From: Micromussa lordhowensis
Taxonomy: Eukaryota; Cnidaria; Anthozoa; Scleractinia; Lobophylliidae
Length of the DNA: 64,000 nucleotides
NCBI GenBank assembly: GCA_964020085.1
Contig: OZ026608.1
Coordinates: forward strand, 1,764,881 to 1,828,880
Direction: 5' to 3'
In this document: piece after piece, positions 1 to 18,000 of the stretch
How the letters are laid out: each line of letters starts with the position of its first letter
Position numbering within the stretch: the stretch's first letter is position 1
Made by a program: the position numbers and the translations under genes
Notes under the pieces: model-generated
The model's input: the letters and a program-made list of their open reading frames with translations, nothing else
Databases searched by the model: none
What the model was told of the DNA's origin: nothing

Positions 1-108
1 TAAGGAGACATTTTAAAATAATTATTGGCTTTACTATAAAGGTCTAGGACATTGTGGTATGTGCAGCGAGTGGGAAAAGAGACTATAAAAGAGGTTCCCA
101 AATTTCTA

Positions 109-345
109 AGTGGAGGTACACTGGCCTTATGGTTAGTGTGTATACCTCCAGATTCCAGTCCAGAGTGTTCTTGGGCAAAATTGTTTATCCTCAACGTATG
201 TTTATCCTTTCCACCCAGGTTTATAAATAAATGGGTAACAGCCAATTTAATGCTGGGGATAACCCTGTGATGGACCAACATACCATTCAGGGGAGGGGGT
301 AAAATAAATTGCTGGAGATAAGTGCCAGCCTGATGGAGAATGTCT
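109..345 (+). mobile_element. tRNA-derived SINE, diverged copy (family 1)
   Basis: A worn copy of the SINE best preserved at 46137-46432. It keeps the head words ggccttatggttagtgtg, then ttcttgggcaaaattgt, ccacccaggt.tataaa, atgggtaacagccaatttaatgctggggataaccctgtgatgga and the tail cctgatggag. It lies in an OMA1 intron. Confidence 0.7.
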
Positions 346-381
346 TTAATTAATGTAGCTTTTCTTATTTGATTACTGCAG

Positions 382-2775
382 ATTCTTCTACACTTACCTT
401 ACTCAAGAAAATTAGAAGAAGAGGCAGATGAAGTTGGAATGAACATGGCAGCTAAGGTATATGTAGTATTAAGTTTGTATTTTGATGTCTAATTTATTAG
501 ACAGGCTTAGACAGGCGATCAACTAAGAGGAAGTGTCCTGATGTAAGACCACAGAAACAGTGAATATAAATTTTGACTAGTTACATGTAACATGACCTTA
601 CATTAGGACCTAATAGGTCATAATAAAGTTGCTTCTTGCATTTTTGAGCACCTAGTGAATTTTTGGGCACCAGAATGAGTCAGTTAATTTTTTTGGAATA
701 TTTGACAATTATTCCACGAGCGCGCATTGGATATGAGATGGTAAATAGCCAACAAGGCCGAGTTGGCTATAACCAATCTCATATCCAACAAGCGCGAATG
801 GAATAATTGTTTTATTAAATTCTCAACCTTCAGTTTTGCTAAATTTTATTTAACTTAATTTAAATGGCCGGAAAGTGATGTGACTTCCAGGCGCCGAAAT
901 GAAATGCTAAAACTTTTATGCTGACCGACATTTGCCACATTCATTACCATATAATGTCAAACGCAGGTTTAATGGCTGGTAACCGAGATCTAGGGAGCCA
1001 ATCAGAAAGCTAGAATTGCATTATCCGAGGTTGAGAATTTCATAATATAAATTATCATACAATTTGAGAGTGGGATGATTACAATCAACTTGTCTATTAA
1101 TTTCCTAGGCCTGCTTTGATGTCCGTGAAAGTCCCAGATTTTGGCGGAGAATGGCTGTTACTCAAAATCAGACGAATCAACCTGAGTTGCTTAAGTGGCT
1201 GTCGACTCATCCCACTCATGGTGATAGAGCGAACAATCTTGAGGCTTTACTTCCACAGGTAGAATTTTAACTTGTAAAATTTTAAATGTTGCTTGCAAAA
1301 TTCTTTTAAGTTGTTTGAATTCATAGATTCACAATGTAAGGAGTAATGTTCACTGCTGAGCAATCTTGGTGCGACAGTTGACTTCTATGAATCATGATGC
1401 AGCCAAAAGCCTTATTTGCCTAGCACAAAGATCCATGCTGCATTGGACAAGCTGTAGACAGGTTAAAGGTTTTCTGATGTACAAAAAAAAGATCTACACA
1501 TATATGTAGATGCCTATTTTCATGCCACTACAAGCTGAAACCTCCAGCTAGCATCATGGTAGTGTTGGCCTTTGTGACTTTCTCAAGCTTTCAAGTAGGT
1601 TATATCTCTCCAACACAATGAGCCAGCACCATTTGTACATGCTGGATCAGACAATAGTGCGGGCAGACAATGTGTAAAATGGCGCAACTCAGTGGAGTGA
1701 AAAATGGCTATTTTCAAGTGCAGTTATTGGTCAGGAACCAATGATCTGAAACCAAATTAGGATGCTGCTAATGGTGCAAATTAATAACCTTTTTGCTCCT
1801 GACCACCACTGAACAGGCATGAAATCATCAGTTTGATCAACTGCTTAAGTCAAAAGGAACACATTTTGCATGTATTGCAAGATATTTATGGTTAAAGGGT
1901 TTCAATTAAAAATCTATTTTTGTTGTTGTTGTATGGCAGGCACTGGAAGTCAGAAGAAGTTGCAACTGTCCAGCACTTCCAGGTAATTTAACAATTAACT
2001 TTCATAACTAAAGTTATGCTTAGCATTGCTAAATTCATGTTCCGCTACCACAATAATTTTCTTCCTCCACTTTTTCTCAATCTGTTTATGACAAACTGCC
2101 AAGTCCATAAATATGACACAAGAACAGCCGGTAATTATCGTGTGTATTCCTGTCACACGATCATCAAGAAATTCACTATTCTTTACCAAGGACCTATAGT
2201 CTGGAACTGTCTTCCTGCCTCTATTAGCAATTTGTCAAGCTTTCCTACGTTTAAGAACCTTATCTTGTTTAATATTGTGATGTTGAGGTGGCCTCTCCTA
2301 TAAGCCTGCTGGTTTCCTGAGGTCTCCTCGCCTAACAACCTGCTGTATTATTTAAAATTTATTATACACATAAAGGCAAATAAATGATGATGATGATAAC
2401 AACTGGTGTTCTGGTGCTATAAAATAATCTCATGGCATCATCAGAATCCAGATGAATACCGGTAAAATACAGCTTACACTACTGTAGATTAAAACCTAAA
2501 CACTTACAAAACTTTCTCCTTTACACTCTTGTAGTACATGTACATGTAGGTTGTTTTGCGAGTGCATGTTCCTGCCATTGTTAAAGTTTGCTATATGAAT
2601 AATGATTTGATAACGTTCTATGGTTCTAATGTCACATTTTGTTTTAGATATCTTGAACTTTCTCTGTCTCAATTCATGTTTGTCATTCTTGTCTACAGTG
2701 GAAGTGTCATTTTTATCTCAGGAAGAACATGGGTTCAAGAGAATGTACCATCAAGTTGGAAAACCATCACAATAA
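382..2775 (+). CDS. OMA1: OMA1-type mitochondrial metallopeptidase, C-terminal exons (partial, 5' end outside window)
   Basis: Zinc endopeptidase of the inner mitochondrial membrane (family M48). In animals it cleaves OPA1 and DELE1 when the membrane depolarises. Four coding exons are seen: 382-456, 1109-1258, 1940-1982 and 2699-2775 (stop TAA at 2773). All have GT-AG borders and consistent phase (0, 0, 1). Exon 1 reads LPYSRKLEEEADEVGMNMAAK; the Glu in EEEAD matches the family's third zinc ligand. Exon 2 has ACFDVRESPRFWRRM and the hallmark KWLSTHPTHGDRANNLEALL, and exon 3 gives CNCPALP. The HExxH helix and targeting sequence must lie to the left of the window. The last exon (about 25 residues after CNCPALP) does not resemble the longer vertebrate tail, so its assignment is less sure than the first three. 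The gene is convergent with CMPK1. Confidence 0.87.
705..1045. mobile_element. Palindromic MITE-like element in OMA1 intron
   Basis: Bases 705-810 form an imperfect hairpin. Arms begin acaattattcca and end tggaataattgt, with gatatgagat / atctcatatcc and tagccaac / gttggcta inside. The flank to 1045 (ccaatcagaaagctagaat, ccgaggttgagaatttcat) recurs near 3090-3250 and 40150, so it may be part of the same mobile unit. It has no coding capacity. Confidence 0.7.
2005..2398 (+). mobile_element. LINE 3' fragment (reverse-transcriptase C-terminal tail)
   Basis: An intron-embedded reading frame (2016-2303) reads HKYDTRTAGNYRV and GPIVWNCLPASISNLSSFPTF. These words are typical of the extreme C-terminus of jockey/CR1/L2-like ORF2 proteins in cnidarian genomes. 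A 3' UTR and a short gat-repeat tail (2385-2397) follow, as in CR1/L2 elements. It is 5'-truncated and dead. The same tail words (cctctcctayaagcctg.tggttt) recur at 5930-6045. Confidence 0.75.
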
Positions 2776-5437
2776 CACCTGCCATCTGATCACTTGACTA
2801 ATATGTCTTACTGACGCACAGTGAACTGTTGTACAGAGGGCCAATAACTTATAAATGAAAATGAGGCAATCAGATTACTCAGTTGAGCAATATTTTCCAA
2901 GTATTGGGCCACGACTGTCCAATGATCTTGCACAGTTTTCAGTTAGTTGTATGACTTACTTTTTCCATAACTTACACTTGAAACAGATCATTTTTCTTTT
3001 CCTTCTTTTGATGTCAGATGTTGGTAAATGCCAAGTCTGCTGTCTAGCAGATTTTTTTGCTTCAAGTTATAGATAATATCTTTTAGTAAATTCTCAGCCT
3101 CGACTATTGCATTTCTAGCTTTTTGATTGGTTAAAAAACTCCGACTATGAGCCAATAGTTGGAGTTTTACGTCATATGGAAAATAGTGCGCCAAGTTTAA
3201 AAATTTTCCGCACAAAGTTTTCAACTTCAGCCCTCTATAATGGCCGAAATAAAAAGCGTCGGCAAAACCCGCTTTGAGAATTAACTAAATCAATTATTCC
3301 ATTCTCCCTTGTTGGATATGAAGTGATTATAACCAACTTGCGCTACGCGCTCATTGGTTATTTTATCACTTCATATCCAACTCGGGCTCATGGAATAATT
3401 GTTATTTAGTTGGTGATTGTGGGTTTTTTGTTACCTTTTTCAGTCACAAGCTAAATCTATTTTGATAGCCATCCTTGTTTGGGACTGTACTGGAAGAATA
3501 TTGACCCTTGGTCATTTTTTAACAGATCTCACTGCAGTCAGTCCATACTGTCAAAGACCTTGGGATGATATTCTCCTAGTATGGCCCTTGTTATTGGTTA
3601 ATAAGAGATTTTATACCAATTGTGTGGCATCTATTCTTCATCTGTACGATATTTCTTTGTAGGGTTTCCAAACATGTTACTGTGAAACTCAGAAAACCGT
3701 GAACACCAGAAATAATATTTATTGAATGTTGTAATTGCATTGCAAAAAATGCCAATTAGGCTTGACTTACAGCAATGGTAATTTGATTTGGTTTTGAGGT
3801 TTGCTTTTGTATCCTGAACTTTATTGTGATTGGAGAACTTGTACACAGTTAACCTGTCAGAATCAAATTGAAGTGTCAACGGTTTTCCGAGTTTCACAGA
3901 AAGCTGAAGACTGCTAGCCTACAAGATAATTTAGTAATTATAATAAAGATTTGCATGGAACCATAGTACCGATAATAATGATACAGAGCTGATGAAGATT
4001 GACCATGTCACTCCAAATAAATATAATAATAAATGGAATATTTACCCAGGATAACCCTTCAGTACAAAGTACATGTACTGTTATCAACGGGGTCCTGCTG
4101 ACTAAGAATTTGTTGATGAGTTTACGCATTAACAGTAAATAATAAAACTGACAAGTGGTTAAGGCTGTCATTGACATTGAAGGCGGTAACCTGCAACACC
4201 TGCTATGGATGAGTATGTTCGCTGGGCCCTTGTTACAGGTGAACTTCTTCAGCTGATACAATTCAGCCATAAAGTAACAAGTTTCTTAAGGGTGTGAACA
4301 TCAAGGTACAGGTGAATCAAAACTTAATGACAGTCCTGACAGGAAATTTCATTTGTAACACAAGTTAAGTGCAGTATTGTTACTTCATACAGAGACCAAA
4401 GTTAGACTAGCAAAAGTTTGAAATTAATTTAAACTAAAGAATAGTTTATTAACAATAAAATAGTTAGTAAATTCAAAATCGTGCATAGTGTATTTTGTAT
4501 CATTGAATTATATTAAATTGATTGGTAATTAAAACCAACCAAGTAAAATGCCCCACAAGTGATCTAATAATTTTTCAGTAACCAGCAAAACTTAAGATAT
4601 GTGTTACTGCTATGGCTTAATTTTATTTGGTGGAATTTTTTACACCAGTTTAAATTTATTTGACGGTTGTTCTGAGCTGTCTCACTGAAGAACAGACGCT
4701 ACAAATAAACACTGGGTTACAAACTTTTAAACCGAACAAAAATTTAAATATGGGGGAATGTTTGTTTACAATATTTTGCCACAAGTTACATATTCAGACT
4801 CTGATCGAGTTACAAAAATATCAATTCTGAATATTGAGAGGGTACGGCATGGTTAACTGTCCAGGAAAATTTCAGTGCAATGTAGTTCATAATTAATTTT
4901 TTTGTGACGTGGGTTTAAAATAACAAAATTTTACAATGAGTGCATGGGCTAATTAGCACTTTTGCCACCTAAAAATTGTGCTGAAACTAAAAACTCCTTC
5001 AAAATCACTCTCAAAAAGCTTAAAAGTTTTATGATAATTACTAAGTTCCACAAGCTCTGATGCTTTTTCTATACAATGTTATATGCCAATGAGGCAAAAA
5101 TGTAAGCAATCGAGCAACCTTTGTCTAGATTCTATGACACTCAAAAGTACCTTTCGATAGCAAGTGCCACATTTCTTTAGATAATTATATGATAATATTG
5201 ATAATTAACCAGGATGGAACCTGACTAGTAAAACTTCTAAGGCATGGCTGATCTTTCGCTAAACCCCCTGTGCCCCCACCACACCACTGCACATTACAAG
5301 AGTAAGTAAAATGATAAATTTAACTACAATGTATGACATATTATTTAACAAGGCCTTATTGACAACACAACAAAACCATTCAAAACTATTAGATGTCACA
5401 TTAAAGCTAATAAAAAATAGAGCTAAGGGGGTGGACT
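2776..5437. other. Intergenic stretch between convergent OMA1 and CMPK1
   Basis: No exon of a recognisable protein. The stretch holds a repeat similar to the one at 815-1045 (about 3085-3260) and the hairpin at 3283-3411. The rest (3412-5437) is AT-rich sequence in which I see nothing beyond 3' flanks of the two genes. Confidence 0.5.
3283..3411. mobile_element. Palindromic MITE
   Basis: Inverted repeat opening actaaatcaattattccat and closing atggaataattgttatttagt. The inner pair is ttggatatgaagtgat / atcacttcatatccaa, with a central ttgcgctacgcgc. It belongs to the same broad palindromic class as 705-810. Confidence 0.7.
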
Positions 5438-9055
<3,618 letters not shown>

Positions 9056-12000
9056 ATGTACTTCCCAATTGGTTGGCCGAAGTACTTCAGTTCAAAGGAT
9101 GTCCATTGTGGTGAACTAAAATCGCTAAGATATAACAGAGATCGCTCGTTGCTTGCCGTAGTTTCGGACCACAGTGTGTGCATTTGGAACAACCGGGTGA
9201 GTATACATTACATTTTATACCTTGTTACAGTCTTTTGCTTGTGCCTTACAGGATCAGGATGGTATGATGTAAGTGAGGGTGTCTTAGCTAACGAATTTCC
9301 CGGCGATTTTTAACGGATAATTAAAAAAACGGTTGTTTTTCTGCATTCATGTGCGTAAGATGAGACTCGGATCAGATCAGATTTAGCCCATCTGTGCAAA
9401 TAATGGGAAATTCTGAAGATTGCACCGGTGCAGACTGCCATTGAGGGGGATTGTCTGATAAAGAAAATGTAAGCGAGAGGGTCCTGGTCTTGTAAAATTG
9501 TTGCAAGACGGGGAAAATCACAGCATTTGCTTCAGTCTCCTTTTTACACTCACCCCCTACTATAAAGCTCGATGAAATCGATGATTGATGACAACCCATT
9601 ACCATACCAATCAATATCAATTACTCAATTGATATTGATAATCGATGACTAATTAATGAAGAGGACTTGTGTGATCTTTTATTGATTGTCAATAATTTCC
9701 ATTCACAATCAATGGCGTAATTGGTATGGAATGGTTGCAATATGACAACATGAGATGTACATAACAAGTATGTTTATCTAGTTTCTAGTTTAGATGAATG
9801 GCTTTTGTGACTATCGCTTGAGCATCGATTGACTAATACCAATCGATACCAATTAACTAATTTTATTGACTGATATCAATTAAGTGATTGCTTTTCCGAT
9901 CATCAATTTCCATTGATTGTTCACCCCGGGAGTAAATACGACCTATTGTAGGTTTGAATCTTAATTTGTATACCTCTGATTCAGTTACCTCGAATCAGCT
10001 CAAATCCCAGATCCAGTGTCATTTATGGCATGTATTTGTGGTTGGTTCTCAATCTTTCCCCAGGTTTTCCGGTGCTTTTCAGGTGCTTTTCCGATCATCA
10101 ATTTCCATTGATTGTTCACCCCGGGAATAAATATGACCTATTGTAGGTTTGAATCTTAATTTGTATACCTCTGATTCAGTTACCTCGAATCAGCTCAAAT
10201 CCCAGATCCAGCGTCATTTATGGCATGAATTTGTTGTTGGTTCTCAATCTTTCCCCAGGTTTTTTTTGGTCTTTCTAGTCTTCAAAAATCTCCAGTTCTA
10301 AATCTCATCATTCCCTTAAATTATAACCTTGTCAATTATAAAAAGATGTCACCCCAGGGAAACAGAAACAGAAACAGAAATACTTCATAATGAAGTATTT
10401 CTATTTGCCTGGGGTGTGTGTTCACAGTTTGATCAGCGTTTAAGCAAACTGATTATTGTACAACGTAATTATTCTAAGGCTTTCTTGTTTATTTTATAAT
10501 ATCTCTTAAGCCAAGAGTGCTGGTTGTTGCTTATCGGCGATCATATGATGCCATTAAAGATGTTGGAAGGAATGTTACTGTTGCCTGGAAACCAGATTCC
10601 ACTGCTTTGGCCGTTACTGTAAGTGAACTGTAGTTAGATATTTATTCCTAACTAAAATAAAATACAATATAATGCCAAGTTGAGACATTCCATCTTTGGT
10701 TTACATACACAACTATAACAACATACTGAAAAAGCCAAAAAAATCCCTTTTGGCTTTTAAGACATGTCTCTGCCAAACCTATGCTATCATCAGTTACACC
10801 ATGTATTAGATTTGAATTTGCTTTCTTTTTTACTTACATTTTGTACAGTATCCAGAACAGATAAACAGGACGAACCTCCGGTTGCGATCACCTCTCCTCC
10901 GTGACCAGTTTTCCAAAATACCAAGAGTTTCTAAGTCAAATGACTATATTTGGAACCTCTTGTAAGCAACGACCTCTCATAGGCAACCACGACCACTTTC
11001 AGAGCTAAAAGTTTTAAATTATCTTTTGTTCTTAATAACCTCCTGTAAGCAACCACTTGACATGTACATGTACATGTAACATAGCAGAAATTGGATAATA
11101 AGGTGTATGATCTAAGCTCTCTTAAGCAGCCACCTCCTGTCAGCTACTACCAAGGCTTGACATTTAGGGTGGTCCCTTGCATGAGGTTTGACTGTATCGC
11201 ATAAATTTACAACAAGCACTTCAACAGAGAATGGCATAGGTCATTAATACATGTACATGCACGTTCAGAAAAACTTACATTTATTATAAACTGTAAAATC
11301 TTGCATTGTGTTGAAAACATTTCTTCTTTCCAGTTTTGTAACTTCTTTCCATGTTACATGTATGTGCACAGACTTCTGAAGGAAAAGTTGTATTCTTGGA
11401 GTTACAGAGAAGTAATGGGGTTCAACTTTATGTTCCAAGGTTTTCAAGGTGAGATAACTAATAATCAAATGATCATTTCTGGACATGAAATGATCAAACA
11501 CATGTAAACTGCGAATTACAGACTCGACAAACTGTATCTACATGTAAATAATTCTTAAAAATTGTCGCAGTCAGATTTCCACAACAAAATAACTGGATAC
11601 ATGTACCTCCCAAAAGCAATTTTAGAATTTTCTTTTAGGCTGACTCTTTACTGTGCTCTTTTGGCTGTTATTTACCTGATATGAGCTACATTCATGTATG
11701 TACATCCATTTGTTTTGTTAAGATGAGAAACTTTTTAAGATACACATTATGTGCTCAGAAATAAAATTTTATGTGACAATTGAACCCTGTATTTACATAA
11801 TGATTTTACCCCTTGCATGAGGAGAGGTTGGAGACTTTGTACCGAGGATAACGTTTGAAGCATAAAAGAAACTTTTGACCCACAAACAATATTTACACTT
11901 GGTATAATTTGCTGAAAAATGTTTTTATTTTGATATTTCAGTTACTCTCGGCGACACTCCTCTGCAAGTTCTCAGGCAGGTGTACCCGCTCTGAAACTTG

Positions 12001-15000
12001 TAGAAATTGCTATTATGCCCATCTCAGGTGGTGTTACAAGGTACATGCTGTATTAAGTATATTGTTGTATTCAAGACAACATTAACATGCCTAACTGTCA
12101 CTTGACAAGTATTATTGAACATACCTCGATCATGGCTGATTGTGCACTGAATTATAAGCTGTGTTTCAAAATCATGCTGGGTACATTCACCTTTCCCAAA
12201 TCTGCCTGATGTGCATGTAAGAGCACATCAGAACACTTTGCTCTGGCAAAGGGCTATCACTCCTAATGTCAGCTTCGCAATCTTACTACGGCGGTTAATT
12301 TACCGTTACCAACTTCAAGTTGATTAGTAGCTTTTGTAAATGTTTCACTTGTCTGCCGACCCAGCCCAACAGTTTCCTTAGAAATTAAACCAATACCTTT
12401 GTTTCCATCTGCTTACCATACCTCTCAAAGACATGCCATGCAATGTGGCCCTTCATGTGGAACTCTATCGCAGATAGATAAGTCAACCAAGTCAAAATAA
12501 CTTGCTGTTATTCTTTTGTAATACAAGCACATTTTAGTTAAATATTGATTTTTTTTCTCTTTCTTTTCTTCCAGTGTGGCTCCCAGACATGATGAGTTGT
12601 TTGTATCTACTGGTAGTGGTCTCCTTCAGCGAGTAAACTGGCACGGCTTGCTTGAAGGAGACATGACCATGTCTATACACTCCATACCATTTACAACTGA
12701 CTTGGAAAATGCAAGAGGTTAACTAATAAACGTAACATGAGTAATCTTGACTGATAACTCGTTTCTCATGTATATATGTACAGATTTATTAATTTTCTAT
12801 CCACTATTAGAAAGAAACCACTTGCAGAAAACAACTGAAACATTTGATGATAGTAATGATGTTGATATTACAGGAAGCTGTGTTATCTCTGATTTACATG
12901 TTTGTAAAGATAATTTTGTCTTATAAACTGATCAGACAAGCCATACAAATTTCCACAGTTGCATATCATCAGCATGGAATCTTTCAGTATAAATATCAGC
13001 CGAATGATAAACTTTCAAAGTTTCGTCAGCATTCAAATTATAAAATTTATTCATTTATAGTTCAAATTACGTTCAGAGAGTTTGTTCATTGGGACCTAAC
13101 TGTCTAGAGGTGGCCATAATATTATAAAGAGGAAGAAAGTATTATTTTTATTTCTGGTTTCCTTCAACTAAGTGAACTGTCCACAATATAGAAGTGTCCA
13201 TGTTATGGAGTTGTCCATAAGAATACCAAGGTTCTATTGTACAATGTCTGCTGATTATTTACTTAATATTTACTTGTTCCTCACAGCAATTCCTTTAAAG
13301 ACTGAAGGTGTGAGTTTCCGAGCGATGGAATACAGTCCTTTATTAGGAGGGTTTGCTGTTGTGCTAGCAGACGGCAGAGGAGGCTTTTTATCCGCTAACA
13401 CAGCCAACTTTGAGTGCTCTGTAAGTATCATTACATTTGTTTTGCAATACCAAACTAAAGTTGCATGAATTCCGTGATTTCTGTTATTTTTTACCCAGGA
13501 CAAAATTTGTCCTGGGTAAAATGTTGAACTTCACATGAGACAAACTAAACTGAGCAAATTATTAATTAAGTTCATGATACATGTAAGTCCTGTAAGTTCA
13601 ATGCTTGACTCAACTGAGTTGGTCTGACTGAATGTGGATTGACCAACACTTTCTATCTGTCTGAAGCAGGCAGAGAGAACATGTTGGTCAATCTAAATTT
13701 GAGTTAAGCTTGATGTTTGACCCAATGGACGAGCTTTACCTAGTTGGGTCAACTCAAATTAGTTTGTCTCATGTGAAGTTTGACATTTGACCAGGGCCTA
13801 GGTATCATTTAATTTTGCAATGCCAAAGTTTGTGTGATTTTCTTGCTTGTACACGACCTTTCATTTTGAAGACAGAACAGATGCACCATTGCAGCTCTTT
13901 GATCATGCTAGTTTAATTATGATTCAAGGTTAATTTTTTTAATAATACTATTGTAATTTTCCTTTTTCTTACTTAGGATATCATTGGTTTATGGGCAAGA
14001 GATTTGAGCTCAGCAACTTGTGTTGCCATTAACCATAGATACAGACTGATAGCATTTGGATGCACTAAGTAAGTTAACTAAACAGACCTATACCTGTCAA
14101 GATCAGCACTAAGATTCTCCTTACTGTTTTCAGAGCATTTCTTTAATTTTACTTTAAAGGATTAGTGTTTGATCAGTAATTCTTTCCTGAGCAAGAGGAA
14201 CAGGCCTAGGTTACCATTGAGCTTTGACATGTTTCCTTGTGTACTGCATTTTAAGGATACCATTGAGAGTATGTTGATTTTTAAATGTAAAAAGTTTGTA
14301 AGCTTTATTGAAAGGTTTGTACGATTTATAGTAGAGGTGTTAGTTTAGTTATTAAGTTATATACTGTTTTGATGTGCTTTTGAATGTTGTATAGAGAAGG
14401 TGCAATATAAGTAATAAATATTATTCTTTTTATATTAATATTATTAGAGTAAACACTACTTAACACAACATTAAGAGCATCATAACACAGTATAAAACTA
14501 TTTGTACTTGTACCTATCGGTAAATGCCAATGAGCGAATGAACAATTGATGAGGATTATGGTTGTTTAGCAAGTATTATGTAACTATATAATGTACATGT
14601 ACTGAATAGTTACCAAAGAAAGAACAGACATGGAATGGTTTTTGGTGGAATTTATATTTGTTTGAAATATGGGAAGTTGTACCGGTAATTTAGGCGATTT
14701 TGAGTAGGAAGTTCTATTTCTTATAGAGGTATAGCATAAGTTTCTTGTTATAAATATTTGTTCATAAATGCCAAGCAATTCTAAATAATGTTTAGGTTTT
14801 TTAGTGGACGCATTGTTTACTTGACTATTATTAATGTGTTTTTTTAGTTCATATCTATAATAAACACTTTTAAAAAATTGCCGCAAACATCGAATAAGCT
14901 GCGTAGGCACAAAATCATTATTTATGTGGATGACCGGGCCAGAAAATCAGAAACCGCATTTTTCTTTTTTCCTAATGCCCGTCATAGAATCAAATCAAAA

Positions 15001-18000
15001 TTTCAAAGCCCATCTTGATTCATTCTAAAAATTTTCAAAGCCTGGTCAATGGAATAATATTAAAGCTGACATAAAATTGACACTGACAGTAACAGTATGA
15101 AGTCCTTTTTTGTGTATACCGCTTATTGCAGTTTGTGTAGACTTGAGTAAGTGAACAGTTTTCCATTTTTACAATATTGGCTTACATTGCAACAGCTAGG
15201 ATATCATCTTCAGAAAATTATTTTGGTCGGAAACAGCTATCAAAGAGTACAAAATGCCATGATGGCGATCACTTTTATCGAACACTCTTGATCAAATGAT
15301 ATAATCCATGAACCTATAGAAGTAATTTGATCTTTAAACAAAAATAAATGGAAACAATTAATGTTCCTGGTTTGACGCAAAACTCAACAACAATATTTAG
15401 AAGTCGTTTCACTATAGAGTGCCACAACTTTTACCTACAATGGGCCATTCCATTTTTTATCTGCACCCCGCCCCCTATTGAGGTACTTTATATTTCACCC
15501 CCTCAGGAAAGTAAACTTTTGACCCCCCAAGAAAAAGAAGATCAAATTGCCGACACACTCCCCCTTCAGGATTTATTCAAAGATCAAAGATGCCGACACA
15601 CAAAAGACCCCCCTCCCCCTTGGATTTCCCTCAACCTCAATAGGGGGGGGGGGGTGTGCAGATATTAAATGGAATGGCCCAATATGGCATTTCCTGCAAA
15701 CATGTGTAATGTTTGTATACAATCTAAACTTTGCCAAATATGGGCATAACATTTTTCAACAATAAAACTTGTAAACAAAGTGTTCATTCCAAAGTTGGGA
15801 TAGTGTTAAGAGGCACATACTGAAACCTGAAACAAAGAAACAAAACCAACAAAATGGGTGAAACAAAAACCATAAAATCTTAACATGAACAATGGAAACG
15901 GCCTTAAAATTGTGTATAAATACATATTAAGACTTTGTGTTGTCCAATTTGGAAATAACTGTAAACAAAATTTCCAAGAACTGCCAGAATTAAACAAGGC
16001 TACCAGATGTCTAATTTATAGAATGATGTGCATTATTTTATTATTTCACTATAAATTGTTAAATAAATATTAATTTTTCAAGGGCCTCTGTAATTGGACA
16101 TCACTGTCACAAATCTCTAACAATTAGCTTTAACCTTTCCTTTTTGTTCTCTGTGTCTATTTTGTTTTGCTGTTTTCAGTGGTGAAAGTCTGGTGTATGG
16201 TTTTGATGATCTGATAGGAGGATTACAGCTTTCTCACCGTCTTGTTTTATCAAGTAAAGATTACCCTGGTATCCTTCATGAGTCACAGTTAACATGTTTG
16301 GCAGGTTTATGTTAGACTACTAATATCAGATTGTATGCCCTGTGTAGGTTTTTCAAAAGCTTTTTAGTAAAGGAAATGCCCTGTTTCTGGAACATAATTA
16401 GAAACAGACAATTGGTTTTTAATTAGTATTCGTCAAAAAAAGTCCATTTTAAGAATGAATGAATTAATGAATGAGTGAATGACTTTATTTTACATGGAGG
16501 AACACTTAGCTCAGAAGCTAGTTTGCAGGTTTTCCATGAAATGAATGTGGAGTACTGTTAAATTACTGAAAAGAATGTGGAGTACAGTTAAATAACTACT
16601 CCAATACAGTGGAATCCCGATTTCTTGAACCCTTAAATTTTTTAACCTCCCTATAACTTAAACCAAAAGTCATTTCCCTCCTAATCAAACACTGCAATTT
16701 TACCCATGATAGCTCAAAACTACCCGATTTTTCAAACCAATTATTGTTTCCTTGGGAGGTTTGAAAAATCCAGATTCTATTGTACAGTTGTTTGTAGTTA
16801 TACAAGACCTGATGGGATAGTTTGATTTGCACCTTATAAATTATGTAGTCTACTGAGTAGAGTCAGATAATGAGGCTACTTCTTTGCTGATTACTGTTCA
16901 AAGTCTTATAATCCAGTGCTAGCACTGAGAGATTAGGAGGGAGACCCCTACAGACTTAGACTTAATGGTGAGACCCTTTTGGACTTAGAAACAGGTTACA
17001 GTTTGGACCAGAAGAACTTCCAAAAAAAGCCTTTAAGAGGAAAAGAAAAAAAAAAAAACACATTCTAAATGTAGCTTTAGATGACTGTTATATTGATCTT
17101 CCAGAAATCATTCAAAAAGTAAAGCTGAATTTATTTTTGTCTTAGTTAGCTAGTATGTATTCATTAATATCATTAATAATAATTAATAACTGTTGTCAAT
17201 TTTGTAATACTGTTAGTTTATCAGTGGTCTCTAGTCATTGTTGTCAATTTAAGTTTCTTTAGCTCTCTTGTTGCCTTAATTTGAATTTAGCTGTACTTAG
17301 TTGTATTTATTTCCCTTAAACATGACCTGCCTAGATTAGCTTAGCTACTCACAGGCATGTTATAGATGTACTTTTACTTAAAACACAATAAAATGTATGT
17401 ATGTATGTACCCTCAATGCAGATCCTTGCCATAGAACCAAGCCTGTAAATTATGGAGATTAGATGGAGATTTCTAAGGCAGAGATTTCTGTGCTGGTGTA
17501 AGTGACCAATAGACGTTAAGTCATTTATGATTTTCCTTAACGATACAAAACACTCAGACACTGTCCAGGCTACAGGTGGTATCCAATGCCTCTCCTGGAC
17601 TCCTGATGGCTGTGCTATTGCTGTGGCTTGGTCATGGGCATGTCACGGAGGACTTGCTGTATGGAGCGTATTCGGATCACTCTTGATGTGTACTCTTGGA
17701 GGAGACTATGGGTAACTTGTGGTTAATACGTAGTACATGTGTGTCTGTACTTCTTGTCAGAAAATTCCCTGTAAGAATGTGTATGCTAAAAGGTGTATTT
17801 TTTTCTGATTTCAAGGCATGACTACCATGTGCTGTGTATGTACAATTAAGATATTTACACCTCGATAACTGCAGCCAATTATAGCAATTTTCCATATTTT
17901 TCTCTTGGCATTTTCTAAAAGAAATAGAAAACATTTTCAATAACTCATTACCAATTTAGCAAAAAAAATGAAGATTTTGTTAACTGCAATTACACAACCA

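Noticed and set aside
10860..10970. Candidate RIC1 exon after the tttgtacag acceptor
   Set aside because: The frame has no RIC1 similarity and hits a stop. The segment at 11372-11448 fits both phase and homology.
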